A stretch of DNA of 64,000 bases from UBA6054 sp963975575 (GTDB lineage: Bacteria > Planctomycetota > Phycisphaerae > Phycisphaerales > UBA1924), in contig CAXBHL010000001.1 of assembly GCA_963975575.1 (NCBI GenBank), positions 620,001 through 684,000 of the forward strand, read 5' to 3'. Below the pieces are notes generated by a model that did not search any database, was not told the DNA's origin, and was given only the letters and a program-made list of their open reading frames with translations. This document shows positions 6,808 to 15,183 of this stretch, piece by piece. Within the stretch, counting starts at the first letter, position 1; every line of letters starts with the position of its first letter. The position numbers and the translations under genes were made by a program.

Positions 6808-8238
6808 ATGGCGGGGGGGAACACGGCCGACGGGGCGGCCACGAAAAAGCCCCGGCCCGAAGTCTTTGCGGATACCTATCGGCCGGTGCGGCTGCCCTGG
6901 CTGTACCGGCCAGTCGCGGTGCTCATCGTCGTTGTGGCGTTGGTGCAGCCGCTGGTCTACTTCGCGGCCATCGCCGGCGTTGGGTGGGCCACGCTCTGGT
7001 GGGGTTCCTGGGGGACCCGGCTGCTGTCCGCGGGATCGACGGGGTACGGCTACCGCGCCCGCGGCCTGATCATGCTGCTGCGGGTGTTCGTGTATCTGAC
7101 GCCTCTGGTGGGCGGCGTGATGATCGTGCTGTTGCTCCTGGGTGCGTTGTTCCCGTCGCGTCGGGATCCGGGGCCGCGGGGCTACCCGTTGGCGCGGGTG
7201 GAGCACCGGCTCATCTATGCGTATGTGGACAAACTCTGCGACATCATGCGGGCGCCTCGGCCGGTGCGGATCGACCTCCGCCCCGACGCCAACGCGTCCG
7301 CCTCGTTCGACGGGGGATTGTCATGGGTCGTCCGGCGACGGATGGTGCTCACGATCGGAACGACGCTGATCGCCGGGATGACCCGGAGGGAACTGACCGG
7401 AGTGATCGCCCACGAGATCGGGCACTTCACGCAAGGGATGAGCATGCGGTCGACCCGGCTGCTCGCGGCGATCAACCGCTGGTTCTTCCGCGTGATCCAC
7501 GAGCGGGGGCTCGTCGACGACATCCTCGGGGACGGGCGGGACTCGGAGTGGGTGCTCATCCAGCTGGGCTCGGCGTTGATCGCTTTCTCGCTGGTGGTGA
7601 TCCGCACCCTGCTGTGGGGCATCGCGTCGGTCAGCCGGCTGATCACGATGTTCATGCTGCGCCGGATGGAAATCGCCGCGGACCGCTGCGAGGCCCGCGT
7701 GGCCGGGTCGGAGGCGTTCGTCCGCTCGATGGCCCGGATCGTCGAACTCAACGAGGGATTCCGTAAGGCGATGGAACTGACCAGGCTCGAGGCCGTCCAG
7801 CGGCGATTGCCGGAGGACTTCGCCGGCCTGGCATTGGCACTGACCCCGCGGCTGCCGCGCGATCCAAACGGGTTCGTTTCGGGATTCAGCGAGTCGGGAT
7901 CACTCTGGAGCACGCACCCGCCCATGGCGCAGCGGGTGGCGTTGGCGATCAGGATGGCCGAGCCGGGCATCGTGCTCAGCGACGGCCCGGCGACCAAGCT
8001 GCTGGCGCCGTTCGACGGAGTCTCCCGGTCGGTCACGAAGCACCTGCACGAACAGGTCGTGGGGGGTTCGCTGGCCGGGATCCGCGTTCTGAGCACAGAC
8101 GCGCTGCTCGGGCGCGGTGAGCACGACCCCGCTCGGATCCGCGCTGCGGCCCCGGCGCAGCCCCAGCCGGTCAAGAAAGGTGAGGCCCGGCACGAGCCGG
8201 TATCCGATGGTGAGGTCATCCCGTTCGCCGATTCTTGA
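6808..8238 (+). CDS. M48-family membrane zinc metalloprotease
   Basis: Protein of 476 residues. Two or more membrane helices lie in the first 115 residues (LIVVVALVQPLVYF, and LIMLLRVFVYLTPLVGGVMIVLLLLGALF). The zinc-binding HEIGH sits at residues 202-206 in GVIAHEIGHFTQG, with the third ligand in EIAAD (Glu288), preceded by another hydrophobic segment. The order matches HtpX/Ste24-type peptidases, with the active site on the cytoplasmic face. Such proteases degrade damaged membrane proteins. Residues 180-260 hold the long linker and a WSTHPPMAQRVA motif (about 370) typical of the family. The ATG at 6808 has AAGGGG just upstream and sits six bases from the preceding gene. It is followed by a zinc-ribbon membrane protein. 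Substrates are unknown. Confidence 0.9.
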   Translation: MAGGNTADGAATKKPRPEVFADTYRPVRLPWLYRPVAVLIVVVALVQPLVYFAAIAGVGWATLWWGSWGTRLLSAGSTGYGYRARGLIMLLRVFVYLTPLVGGVMIVLLLLGALFPSRRDPGPRGYPLARVEHRLIYAYVDKLCDIMRAPRPVRIDLRPDANASASFDGGLSWVVRRRMVLTIGTTLIAGMTRRELTGVIAHEIGHFTQGMSMRSTRLLAAINRWFFRVIHERGLVDDILGDGRDSEWVLIQLGSALIAFSLVVIRTLLWGIASVSRLITMFMLRRMEIAADRCEARVAGSEAFVRSMARIVELNEGFRKAMELTRLEAVQRRLPEDFAGLALALTPRLPRDPNGFVSGFSESGSLWSTHPPMAQRVALAIRMAEPGIVLSDGPATKLLAPFDGVSRSVTKHLHEQVVGGSLAGIRVLSTDALLGRGEHDPARIRAAAPAQPQPVKKGEARHEPVSDGEVIPFADS

Positions 8239-8293
8239 TGGCGTCATCCGGCCAGAACATGTCAGACAAGCGATCCGGGAAGGGTGTGTGGTC

Positions 8294-8923
8294 ATGAGAT
8301 ATCGCGAACTCATCCGAACGAGCGAAGTTCGAGCGGTCTGGATCTCGCTGGTGTTCGTCCTGCTCGCGTTGGCCGCGGTCAATGTGGCGTTCGCCGTGAC
8401 GCGGATCCGATCTCGGACCGCACCTCAGGCGCCGTTGATCGAAGGCGGCTTCGGTGGGACCCCATCCCAGCGGGGCTGGGTCATTGCCACACCGCATGAC
8501 CAGCCGTGGCCGGCGCCGACGAGCTGGGAGAAGCGTGGTCGGTTCGGGCTGCGGGAGTACGACATCCGCTGGAGCAATCCGGATCCCGAAACCAACGGTT
8601 TCTCGCTGAGCCTCCAGCACCTGGGGTGGCCCCTGCCAGTGCTCGAGATCAAGCAGATGTGGTGGGATTGGGACAATCCAGCGCTGCAGGGGCCCGAGTC
8701 GGACCCGCGCCCGCACCTCGTCCCGCTCGGGCTTGTCGCTAACCCGGTGATCGTGGGCGTACCGCTGTGGTTGGTGATGATCGTTCTGCCGACCGTACTC
8801 GTGGCGTTCCGACGAGTATGGCGTGCGCGAGACGGGCAGTGCGCGTGGTGCGGGTATGAACAAACCGGCGCAGCGATCTGTCCCGAGTGCGGGTTGACCC
8901 CCCCGGCTTCGTCGGACGCTTGA
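8294..8923 (+). CDS. membrane protein with C-terminal zinc ribbon
   Basis: Protein of 209 residues. One membrane helix near the N-terminus (ISLVFVLLALAAVNVAFAV), an extracytoplasmic region rich in Trp and Pro (about residues 40-145), a second helix (VPLWLVMIVLPTVLVAF) and a cytoplasmic four-cysteine zinc ribbon (CAWCGYEQTGAAICPECGL) at the end. It is related in style to the zinc-ribbon membrane proteins at 50.7-55.2 kb and 63 kb, where the ribbon is N-terminal. It follows the M48 protease by 55 bases and converges with the beta-helix gene. The ATG at 8294 is chosen because the frame upstream is the shadow of the protease gene; a GTG three or six bases earlier is possible. Function unknown. 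Confidence 0.75.
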   Translation: MRYRELIRTSEVRAVWISLVFVLLALAAVNVAFAVTRIRSRTAPQAPLIEGGFGGTPSQRGWVIATPHDQPWPAPTSWEKRGRFGLREYDIRWSNPDPETNGFSLSLQHLGWPLPVLEIKQMWWDWDNPALQGPESDPRPHLVPLGLVANPVIVGVPLWLVMIVLPTVLVAFRRVWRARDGQCAWCGYEQTGAAICPECGLTPPASSDA

Positions 8924-8948
8924 GCGCGACGCCTCCGGCACCGGATCC

Positions 8949-10808
8949 CTATGGGCACCCCGCGTTGTACGCGTCGATGAACGCCGCGACGTCGAAGAAG
9001 TTGGACTGGCCGTTGCCGTCCAAGTCCGTCGCGGGGTCCAGGGCGTTAAAGGCGTCGACAAAATCGGCGATGTCGAAAAAGTTGACCGTGCCGTCGGCGT
9101 TGAAGTCGGCCAGGCACGGCTGCGAGACGCTGAAGGAGAGGGCGGGACCGAACTCGCTGGTTTCCGCGGTGGACGTGTCCGTCGCGGTGGCCGTGGCGAT
9201 CCACCCGTCCTCGATCTCAGACGCGTCGAGATCGACCGCGAAGGGGGCTTCTCCGGCGGAATCGGTCGTGACCACGGCCGACCCGAGGTACACCCGGCCC
9301 TCGCCATGCCCGCTGGGATCGGCCTCGGGGGAGGCGAAGAGTTCCACCCGGTAGGCGCGGTTCGGACGCGAGCCCAACGTGCCGCTGATGGCGGCGGTGG
9401 CGCCGTCGAACCCGGCGCCCGCCAGGATCGGGAAGTTCTGCAGCCCGTTGGCGCCGTTGTCGGAGTCGCCCGGGTCGTTGGGCGTGACGCCCGAGGGGCT
9501 TCCGCCGCCGCCGTTTGGTGGCAGCAGGTCGATGCCCAGCAGGGTGTTGCTGTGGATGGAGTTGCCGGAGATTTCGACGCCTTGGACGGGGTTGCCGACA
9601 CGGACGCCGTCGAGCTCCGTGAACGCGATGGTGTTTCCTGCCAGGCGGACATTGCGGACGGTGCGTAGGAAGGTGGTCGGTTGGACGGTGACGCCCGCGC
9701 GCGTGGTGATGGGGTTCTCGCCGGTGGCGTCGGTGCCGATCAGGTTGTTCTCGATGATCACGCCGTCGTTGTCGGTGTTCAGGGCCGTGACGTCGATGGC
9801 CGTCCCGAAGACCTGGCCGGCGGCGTGGTTGACGCCCACGACCCGGACTCCCGAGATCAGGTTGCCCCGGATCGTGGTATCGAAGGCGTCGGCGACGCGG
9901 ATGCCGGCGGTTCCCCGCTGGAAGACACGGTCCGCGCCGTCGGCGGTCACGCCGATGTAGTTGCCCTCGACGAGGGTGTCCCGGGCGTACTCAACCCGGA
10001 CGCCCTGCCCGCGGGGGAAGCCCTCGGACCCGTAGGAGCCGAAGTCGTTGATCACGTTGCGTTCCTCGGGCGTCGGGCCGCCGATGCGGTTGCCCGTCGG
10101 ATAGCGGTTTCCGTCGGTGCAGTAGGAACTGCCGGTGACGGAGACGCTGTTGATGCGATTGCCGAGGACCACGTTGTCGTTCGCGCCGCAGAGGATCTGG
10201 ACGCCGCCGAGGTCGTTGCCGTCGGCGGGGTCGGTACCGCCGATGATGTTCCCGGTCGTGGTGCCCGGGTAGGGGTTCAGCTCGATCGTTGTGGTGTGGT
10301 TTCCTACGAAGCGGTTGTTGCCGCCGCTCCACACGGCGACGGCGGCGCCGCGGAGGTGCACCGTGCCGAGGCCGCGGATCAGGCAGTCGCTGGCCTGGAT
10401 GATGATCGCCGGGATACCCCAGCCGTTGGGCTGCAGCCCGTAGATGCCCACCTCACGCCCGTTGGGGTTGGTGTCTCCGGTGAAGGCTGCCTGGGTGGAA
10501 AAGTCAACGGTGGTCGCGTCGTCGGAGATGAGGAACACGCCGTCTTCCAGGCGGAGCAGCGCGTAGTCGGACACGAGCCACCATTCGTCCTGCGGGATTG
10601 CGAAATGGATGGTGTTGGGTCCGGGGGTGTTGTTCGACGCGGTGACGGCTTCGCGGAACGAGACTTTCCCGTCCGGTCCCGGCAGATCGGTCATCTGGCG
10701 CGCGCCGGCGAAGTCGTCCGTGTCATGGAGCGTGTTAACAACGATGGGATCCTGCGCTGAGGCGGCGCCGCAGGCGAGTATGAGGCAGGCGGTGGTGCGG
10801 ATGAGCAT
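8949..10808 (-). CDS. secreted right-handed beta-helix protein with dockerin-like tail
   Basis: Protein of 619 residues. Signal peptide MLIRTTACLILACGAASAQ, then a KVSFREAV motif (the CSLREAI-type start of parallel beta-helix surface proteins) and a long run of NxIxGN..VxGN..I repeats (about residues 130-440), the pattern of pectate-lyase-like beta-helices. A beta-sandwich-like region follows, and the last 55 residues are a pair of EF-hand-like units (ADFNADGTVNFFD... and DLDGNGQSNFFD...) ending YNAGCP. No catalytic residues are recognised; a binding or carbohydrate-active role is guesswork. The ATG at 10808 has AAAGGA six bases upstream; the frame extends to 10847 without support. It is the last gene of a three-gene operon whose members share the tail. 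Confidence 0.88.
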   Translation of the reverse strand: MLIRTTACLILACGAASAQDPIVVNTLHDTDDFAGARQMTDLPGPDGKVSFREAVTASNNTPGPNTIHFAIPQDEWWLVSDYALLRLEDGVFLISDDATTVDFSTQAAFTGDTNPNGREVGIYGLQPNGWGIPAIIIQASDCLIRGLGTVHLRGAAVAVWSGGNNRFVGNHTTTIELNPYPGTTTGNIIGGTDPADGNDLGGVQILCGANDNVVLGNRINSVSVTGSSYCTDGNRYPTGNRIGGPTPEERNVINDFGSYGSEGFPRGQGVRVEYARDTLVEGNYIGVTADGADRVFQRGTAGIRVADAFDTTIRGNLISGVRVVGVNHAAGQVFGTAIDVTALNTDNDGVIIENNLIGTDATGENPITTRAGVTVQPTTFLRTVRNVRLAGNTIAFTELDGVRVGNPVQGVEISGNSIHSNTLLGIDLLPPNGGGGSPSGVTPNDPGDSDNGANGLQNFPILAGAGFDGATAAISGTLGSRPNRAYRVELFASPEADPSGHGEGRVYLGSAVVTTDSAGEAPFAVDLDASEIEDGWIATATATDTSTAETSEFGPALSFSVSQPCLADFNADGTVNFFDIADFVDAFNALDPATDLDGNGQSNFFDVAAFIDAYNAGCP

Positions 10809-10837
10809 GAGTCGTCCTTTCTGCGTGCGACGGGTAG

Positions 10838-12292
10838 TCAGGGGCAACCGGCGGCGAAGAGGTCCAGGTAGCTGGAGATGTCGAAGAAGTTGAACAGGCC
10901 GTCGCCTGTCAGGTCGGTCGCCGGGTCCTGTGCGTTGAATGCGGCGAGGAAGCTCGAAACGTCGAAGAAGTTGAGCGATCCGTCGTGGTTGAAGTCCGCG
11001 GTGCAGCCTCCATCGCAGGGCCGGCGGCGCTGGGTGATGCCGTCGCTCAGTCCGTTGGATTGTCCCGCGGCCCAGACGTCATCCCCGGCAACGGTCATGG
11101 CCCTGAACCAGGTTCCGTAGTCGGTCAGTTGATTCTCCGGAACCACCGACCACTGGACACCGTCGTAGTGGAGGATGAGGGCGTGGGGGGATCCGCCGGC
11201 TTCGGTCTGTGTGCCCGCGGCGTAGATGTCGTCCGCGGATCGAGCGGCGATGGCCCGAAGTTCAGCGGAGTTGTCGAAGCTGGGGACGGGCACATTCGAC
11301 CACGCGCTGCCATCCCAGTGAAGGATCAGCGGGATGGTCTGCTGTCGCGCGTTGTCATAGTCAAAGCCCGCGGCCCAGGCGTTGTCGCCGCTGATAACCG
11401 TCAACGCCTCGACGCTGGAGAACGCGGTCGACGAGAGGATCGGGAACAGGTCGTACTGCGTCCACTGCGAACCATCCCAGCGGATCATCATGGCGGCGGG
11501 GCCGAAGCCGAGATTGACTTCTTGCGCGGTGCCCGCCGCCCAGCCGTCGTCCTCGCTGGCACCGTCGATCGCCCGGATGTGGTTGAAACTGCGGCCCCCG
11601 GTTGCTGCAAGCGGGGGGACGTAGACGACGTCCCAGTCGTCCCCGTCGAGTCTGGCGGCCATTGGGAAGGTGAGTGCGGCGGGCGGTGGCAGCTCGGAGT
11701 ATTTCGAGCCGACGGCCCAGACCCGGTCGCCCATGGTACCGATCGCCTGAAACGAGCTGCCGCCCGCGTAGGACGGCGAGTCGAGGAGATGCCATGAGGA
11801 GCCGTCCCACCGCATGGATTGCGACTGCGAAGAACTCGCCGGCGGGCTGTAGCTCCCCACGGCAATCGCGTCGTCGGGCCCGAGGGCGATGATGTCCCTC
11901 AGAATCTGGAAGTCGCTCAGCGTGCTGGGCTGGGGCGCGTTCGTCTCAAACCAGTCGGTCCCGTCCCAACGGGCGATGTAGTTGTAGGTGCGCGAGTCTC
12001 CCGGAAGAAAGACGCTGCGGCTTCCGGCCGCCCAAACGTCGTCGTTGGCACGGGCACTCAGCCCGAAGAGGATCAGATTGCCCTCGGGGTTCGGAGTGGT
12101 CTCCAGGACCCAGGGGCAGTCCTGCGCGAGGACCGGGCAGGCGGCGAGGGATAGGGCGAGCAGCTGGGTCCGCAAGGGGACTCTCTTGGCAAAGAGTCGC
12201 ACAATCTCGTGCACCAACCGTTTTGGAAGGGGCGACGGCCTGATGGACTCGCGGCGCGTCCTGCTTGTGGACGCGGTGGGTCGAATGATCAT
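10838..12292 (-). CDS. secreted WD-type repeat protein with dockerin-like tail (copy 2)
   Basis: Protein of 484 residues, closely similar over its whole length to its upstream neighbour (12324-13664). It has about seven short units with the rhythm DDVWAAG.. / ..WDGSxW.., which suggests a beta-propeller, then a cysteine pair (CDGGC) and a two-EF-hand tail ending LFAAGCP. The ATG at 12292 has GGAGG at a good distance, but it puts 37 basic residues in front of the hydrophobic signal segment (LLALSLAACPVLAQ). By alignment with copy 1 the natural start would be the TTG at 12176, so the ATG may be a newer start or the extension may be real. It lies 31 bases after copy 1 and 29 before the beta-helix gene. 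Function unknown. Confidence 0.82.
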   Translation of the reverse strand: MIIRPTASTSRTRRESIRPSPLPKRLVHEIVRLFAKRVPLRTQLLALSLAACPVLAQDCPWVLETTPNPEGNLILFGLSARANDDVWAAGSRSVFLPGDSRTYNYIARWDGTDWFETNAPQPSTLSDFQILRDIIALGPDDAIAVGSYSPPASSSQSQSMRWDGSSWHLLDSPSYAGGSSFQAIGTMGDRVWAVGSKYSELPPPAALTFPMAARLDGDDWDVVYVPPLAATGGRSFNHIRAIDGASEDDGWAAGTAQEVNLGFGPAAMMIRWDGSQWTQYDLFPILSSTAFSSVEALTVISGDNAWAAGFDYDNARQQTIPLILHWDGSAWSNVPVPSFDNSAELRAIAARSADDIYAAGTQTEAGGSPHALILHYDGVQWSVVPENQLTDYGTWFRAMTVAGDDVWAAGQSNGLSDGITQRRRPCDGGCTADFNHDGSLNFFDVSSFLAAFNAQDPATDLTGDGLFNFFDISSYLDLFAAGCP

Positions 12293-12323
12293 TCCGAGGT
12301 CCTCCGGAAGAATGGATTGAAGA

Positions 12324-13664
12324 TCAGGGACAGCCAGCGTTGTAGGCGTCGATGAACGCCGCGACGTCGAAGAAGTTTGACTGGCCGTTGTCGTCCAGGT
12401 CCGTCGCGGGGTCCTGGGTGCTGAAGGCGTCGATGAAGTCGGAGATATCGAAGAAGTTGACCGTGCCGTCGGCGTTGAAGTCGGCGCTGCACGCGGTGTC
12501 GCACGGCTCGCGGCGCTGGGTGATGCCCTCGGAGAGGTTGTTGGCCTGGCCGGCGACCCAGAGGGTGTCGGCGTCGAAGTCCATGGCACGGAACCACGTG
12601 CCGTAGTCAACGACGGCGTCCTGAGGAACCTCCGTCCACGCGGTGCCGTCGAAGTGGAGCACGAGGGCGTGGGGGAAGCCGTTGAGGTCGGTCTGCGTTC
12701 CGGCGGCGTAGACGTCGTCCGGCGCCCGCGCGGCGATGGCCCGCAGCTCGGCCGACTCGTCGAACACGGGAACGGGGGACTTGGACCACGCCGAGCCGTC
12801 CCAGTGCAGGATGAGCGGGATGGTCTGCTGGCGGGAAAGGTCGTAGTCCCACCCCGCGGCCCACACGTCGTCGCTGGTCAACACCGCAAGATCGGACAGG
12901 CCGGAGAAATCGGTCGAGTCGAGCAGGGGGAAGATGTCGTACTGGGTCCACTCCTGGCCGTCCCATCGGATCATCATCGCCGCAGGACCGAAGATGAAGC
13001 CGGTCTCCTGGGCGATGCCCGCGGCCCAGGCGTCGTCCTCGCCGGCTCCCTCGATCGCTCGGATGTAGTTGTAGCTGCGCCCGCCGGTGATCGCCAGCGG
13101 CGGCACGAACACCACCTCCCACGAGTTGCCGTTGCGACGGGCGGCCATGGGATAGGTTGTGGCCGCGGGCGGGGGCAACTCCGACCACTTGTGCCCGCCG
13201 GCCCAGACCGTGTCTCCGGCGCGTCCGATGCAGTCGAACCCGCTGCCGCCCGCGTAACTGGGCGAGTTCATGAGCGACCAACTCGAGCCGTTCCACCGCA
13301 TCGACTGGGCCTGCGATGATCCGGCCGGCGGGTTGTAGCCGCCGACCGCGATCGCCTCGCCCGAAGGGAGCGCGATGATGTCGGACAGCCCCTGATACAA
13401 GCGCAGGGTGCTCGGCTGGGGCGCGGGGGTCTCGACCCATTCGGAGCCGTTCCACCTGGCGATGTAGTTGAACTGGTCGATGCCGGCCGGCTGAACGAAC
13501 ACCGTGCGGGCGCCGGCCGTCCAGACGTTCCCTTGGTCGTCGGCGTCGAGTCCGAAGAGGATCAGACTGCCCCCGGGATTCGGGGTGGGCAGCAGGTCCC
13601 AAGGACAGTCTTGGGCAAGGGTCGGGCAGGCGGCGAGCGCGGCGGCGAGCAACGGGGTACGCAT
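12324..13664 (-). CDS. secreted WD-type repeat protein with dockerin-like tail (copy 1)
   Basis: Protein of 446 residues: signal peptide MRTPLLAAALAACPTLAQ, then roughly seven repeats of about 50 residues with NVWTAG / DTVWAGG / DDAWAAG / DDVWAAG and WNGSxW / WDGQEW motifs, consistent with a beta-propeller, then CDTAC and an EF-hand pair (SADFNADGTVNFFDISDF... DLDDNGQSNFFDVAAF) ending YNAGCP. AGGAGG lies six bases before the ATG at 13664, so the upstream ATG at 13670, which overlaps the Shine-Dalgarno, is rejected. It is the first gene of a three-gene operon. A GG-N10-GC sigma-54-like promoter sits about 40 bases upstream. Ligand and role are unknown; the calcium-binding tail may anchor or sort the protein. 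Confidence 0.85.
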   Translation of the reverse strand: MRTPLLAAALAACPTLAQDCPWDLLPTPNPGGSLILFGLDADDQGNVWTAGARTVFVQPAGIDQFNYIARWNGSEWVETPAPQPSTLRLYQGLSDIIALPSGEAIAVGGYNPPAGSSQAQSMRWNGSSWSLMNSPSYAGGSGFDCIGRAGDTVWAGGHKWSELPPPAATTYPMAARRNGNSWEVVFVPPLAITGGRSYNYIRAIEGAGEDDAWAAGIAQETGFIFGPAAMMIRWDGQEWTQYDIFPLLDSTDFSGLSDLAVLTSDDVWAAGWDYDLSRQQTIPLILHWDGSAWSKSPVPVFDESAELRAIAARAPDDVYAAGTQTDLNGFPHALVLHFDGTAWTEVPQDAVVDYGTWFRAMDFDADTLWVAGQANNLSEGITQRREPCDTACSADFNADGTVNFFDISDFIDAFSTQDPATDLDDNGQSNFFDVAAFIDAYNAGCP

Positions 13665-13699
13665 GGGCATCCTCCTGGGTGCGGGTCACCTCCGGATCA

Positions 13700-13714
13700 T
13701 GCAAGAACCGTGCC
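13700..13714 (-). promoter_or_regulatory. sigma-54-like promoter of the dockerin-tail operon
   Basis: On the minus strand GGCACG, GTTC, TTGCA: all but the first base of the TGGCACG-N4-TTGCW consensus, with exact GG-N10-GC spacing. Transcription would begin near 13690, about 26 bases before the ATG, leaving room for the AGGAGG. Confidence 0.65.
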
Positions 13715-13754
13715 GACATTCGGATCGGCCCGGGAGGCTCACAAGGGGGCGGGG

Positions 13755-13802
13755 GTGTGGCCAGTTGTGGCCGGGGCGTCCGGTGTGGCCACCTCTGGCC
13801 GC
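13755..13802. repeat. tandem TGGCC sites upstream of the sigma-54-like promoter
   Basis: Two 20-base units (from 13755 and 13783) each begin GTGTGGCCA and carry a second TGGCC ten bases later, one helical turn. They lie about 65-110 bases upstream of the predicted start, where bacterial enhancer-binding proteins usually bind. The rest of the 227-base gap 13665-13891 shows nothing else clear. Confidence 0.45.
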
Positions 13803-13891
13803 ACCGGCGGGTCGAGCCCGGGCGCATGGTACCGGAACCGAGGGGTCGCGCTCAAGGACGGATTTGCGATCGGACTGGCGTCGGACTGGCG

Positions 13892-14179
13892 CTACTCGTC
13901 GATCTGCTGGAGCGCGTCTTCCTTGCGGGCGCGGTGCTCGGCGAAGTTCTTCTCCAGTTCCGCGTTCCGCCACGCGATGATGGCCTCGCGTTCCTCGGGC
14001 GATTTCGCCTGCCGCATGCGCCGGTTGTACTCGGCGTGGATCTCGTCGGAGCGGGCGTTGGTCACGGCCCACTCGGCGTCGAGGGCCTCGCGCCGCTCGG
14101 CGTATGAAGAGCCGCAGGCGGGCAGGCCGAGCGCGAGGAGCAGGGGGGCGATGGCGACGGTGCGGGCGCGGTGGTTCAT
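13892..14179 (-). CDS. small coiled-coil lipoprotein
   Basis: Protein of 95 residues with a lipoprotein signal: basic start, hydrophobic core and lipobox LPAC with Cys22. The mature part is a highly charged single helix (about residues 25-95, rich in Glu, Arg, Ala) likely to form a coiled coil. Its ATG overlaps the stop of the permease gene as ATGA, so it is translationally coupled to the oppA-oppB pair. No family is recognised; an accessory role at the transporter is inference from position only. Confidence 0.75.
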   Translation of the reverse strand: MNHRARTVAIAPLLLALGLPACGSSYAERREALDAEWAVTNARSDEIHAEYNRRMRQAKSPEEREAIIAWRNAELEKNFAEHRARKEDALQQIDE

Positions 14180-15183
14180 GATTCGATCCTCGGGTCGACC
14201 CAGCGGTAGAGCACGTCGACGGCCAGGTTGAACAGGATGAGCATCGTCGCGAAGATCAGGACCACGCCCATGATCAGGAACAGGTCCTTGTTCTGCACGG
14301 CGTTGACGAAGTGCTGGCCCATGCCGGGCACGGTGAAGACGCGTTCGACGATGAACGAGCCGGTCATGGCCAGCGCGGCGGCGGGGCCCAGGAAGCTGAG
14401 CACCGGGAGGAAGGCGTTCTTGAGGGCGTGCTTGAGCAGCACGGTCGCCTCGGCCGCGCCCTTGGCCCGGGCGGTGCGGACGTAGTCGGCGGTCAGCGCA
14501 TCGATCATGCCCATGCGGGTCAGGCGGGCGATGTAGGCCGCGAAGGGCAGGCTGAGCGTAACGGCGGGCAGCACGATGCTCCGCGGCGTGCCCCACTCGG
14601 CGACCGGGAACCACCCGAGAATCAGCGCGAACACCAGCAGCAGCACGGTGCCGATCACGAAGCTCGGCAGGCTGATTCCGATCAGCGACACAACCAGTGT
14701 GGACAGGTCCGCCATGGAGTTGGGCTTGACGGCGCCGACCACGCCCGCGAGCACGCCGATCACCAGGGCGATCAGGATGGCCGCCGCGCCGAGCGTCACG
14801 GAGATGGGCAGGGCGCCCGCCACGATCTCGTTGACGGTCCAGTCGTCGTACTCGAGCGAGGGCCCGAGGTCGAACACGGGGCGATCCGGCGCGGGCTGGC
14901 CGGACACCGCGGCCAGCTCCCGCTCGCGGGCGATGTCGCCGTCCAGCGTGTCGGCCAGCCACTTGAAGCCGGTCACGCTCTTGAGATAGGAGACGTAGAA
15001 CTTCGGGAACGAATCGAGGTTGTACTGCTTGTTCATCTGCTCGATGACCTCCGGCTTCGGTCGCCGGTCGGGGTTCTCGAGCGGGTTGCCGGGGACCAGC
15101 CACGCCAGGCCGAGCGTGATGGTGTAGATCACCAGCAGGATCACGGGCAGCTGCAGCAGGCGGCGGAGGACGACGGTCATCAT
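14176..15183 (-). CDS. oppB: OppB/DppB-type peptide ABC transporter permease
   Basis: Protein of 335 residues. N-terminal helix followed by AWLVPGNPLENP, the OppB signature, then a periplasmic insertion of about 80 residues and a five-helix BPD_transp_1 core. The EAA loop is visible (ADYVRTARAKGAAEATVLLKHALKNA) with the conserved glycine, as is SFIVERVFTVPGMGQHFVNAV. It forms half of the channel for peptide uptake. The start overlaps the stop of the substrate-binding protein gene (ATGA), showing tight coupling. The partner permease OppC and the two ATPases are not in the window and must be encoded elsewhere. Confidence 0.93.
   Translation of the reverse strand: MMTVVLRRLLQLPVILLVIYTITLGLAWLVPGNPLENPDRRPKPEVIEQMNKQYNLDSFPKFYVSYLKSVTGFKWLADTLDGDIARERELAAVSGQPAPDRPVFDLGPSLEYDDWTVNEIVAGALPISVTLGAAAILIALVIGVLAGVVGAVKPNSMADLSTLVVSLIGISLPSFVIGTVLLLVFALILGWFPVAEWGTPRSIVLPAVTLSLPFAAYIARLTRMGMIDALTADYVRTARAKGAAEATVLLKHALKNAFLPVLSFLGPAAALAMTGSFIVERVFTVPGMGQHFVNAVQNKDLFLIMGVVLIFATMLILFNLAVDVLYRWVDPRIES

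Noticed and set aside
13755..13802. CRISPR-like array
   Set aside because: Only two short units with small spacing; better explained as regulator sites. No cas genes in the window.
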